A stretch of 21,973 bases of DNA from a virus, in IMG/VR virus record IMGVR_UViG_3300030103_005108, positions 2,825 to 24,797 of that record. One strand, written 5' to 3'. Below the pieces are notes generated by a model. It did not search any database. It was not told the origin of the DNA and saw nothing but the letters and a program-made list of their open reading frames with translations. Below, piece by piece: positions 21,797-21,973 of this stretch. The position numbers and the translations under genes were made by a program. The first letter of the stretch is position 1. Each line of letters opens with the position of its first letter.

Positions 21797-21895
21797 ATGG
21801 AAGTAGTCGCTGTCAGTTTCATCATCTTATTTGGGAGCACATATGGGGTGGGAACACTTTTTTTAACACGAAAAGATTCTGATAAACTAAATTAA
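21797..21895 (+). CDS. Possible 32-aa membrane peptide
   Basis: An ATG at 21797 opens a 32-codon frame with a hydrophobic helix at about residues 2-23 (EVVAVSFIILFGSTYGVGTL) and a short charged tail (TRKDSDKLN). The form, one helix with a few basic residues after it, matches tiny membrane subunits and phage membrane peptides. AGGA lies two bases before the ATG, closer than usual. It fills most of the gap between the divergent hydroxylase gene and the last, partial gene. Confidence 0.4.
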   Translation: MEVVAVSFIILFGSTYGVGTLFLTRKDSDKLN

Positions 21896-21945
21896 TTGCT
21901 GATTAATTCACTGTTGGTACTATATGTATAAAGGTTTTTATTTAT

Positions 21946-21973
21946 ATGGATCTTAACCTTCCGACAAATGTCG
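21946..21973 (+). CDS. Start of a gene cut by the window edge
   Basis: An ATG at 21946 begins MDLNLPTNV and remains open at the end of the window. AAGG lies eleven bases upstream, and a TATAAA-like element sits about 20 bp before the ATG. Too little is visible to name it, and it may not be a real start. Confidence 0.35.

Overview
The window is AT-rich, almost solid with genes, and carries no host-type genes. It reads as part of the genome of a tailed phage, most probably one infecting marine picocyanobacteria (Prochlorococcus or Synechococcus). The reasons are: a partial major capsid protein at the left edge; a long block of virion genes, mostly on the plus strand; several repeat-built tail fibres; a tail-assembly chaperone; and several small proteins that I recognise from memory as recurrent in cyanophage genomes (the fibre-linked 108-aa and 95-aa proteins, a basic 95-aa protein ending KVKW, a 2OG-Fe(II) hydroxylase, an HNH nuclease, and a set of exported or membrane proteins). 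No search was run. The exact phage lineage cannot be fixed because no terminase, portal, polymerase or photosynthesis gene is in view.

Layout. 1-1840: the 3' part of an N4-gp56-type major capsid protein and a second virion protein, closed by a strong hairpin terminator. 1957-7658: a helix-hairpin-helix protein, a neck- or connector-like protein, several small proteins (including a 58-aa Lys-rich one), a 263-aa protein, a 757-aa structural protein with three inserted beta modules and a CxC...CxH cysteine/histidine set, and a fibre-like protein. 7655-7900: a lone minus-strand membrane/coiled-coil gene whose divergent promoter region centres on a 12-bp palindrome. 7955-15998: a host-recognition block made of two tandem paralogues, a repeat-rich fibre, a small fibre-tip-like protein, a tail-assembly chaperone, a fibre with a self-cleaving S74 chaperone, a second fibre sharing near-identical DNA repeats with it, and two small fibre-associated proteins.

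16054-19446: a membrane and secretion module. Two plus-strand membrane proteins face three overlapping minus-strand genes whose products all carry export signals. These diverge, across a palindrome, from two further plus-strand membrane proteins. This is the least explained and most interesting part of the window. 19490-21973: small accessory genes, an HNH endonuclease, a basic conserved protein, a convergent prolyl-4-hydroxylase-like gene, a possible 32-aa membrane peptide, and the first codons of a gene that runs off the right edge.

How it fits together: the left two thirds build the head, neck and adsorption apparatus. Coupled stop/start overlaps and sparse Shine-Dalgarno sites suggest polycistronic translation. 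The secretion module would act on the envelope of the infected cell, and the right end holds host-takeover or genome-maintenance functions. No intergenic stretch exceeds 300 bases, and I found no tRNA, CRISPR array or insertion sequence.
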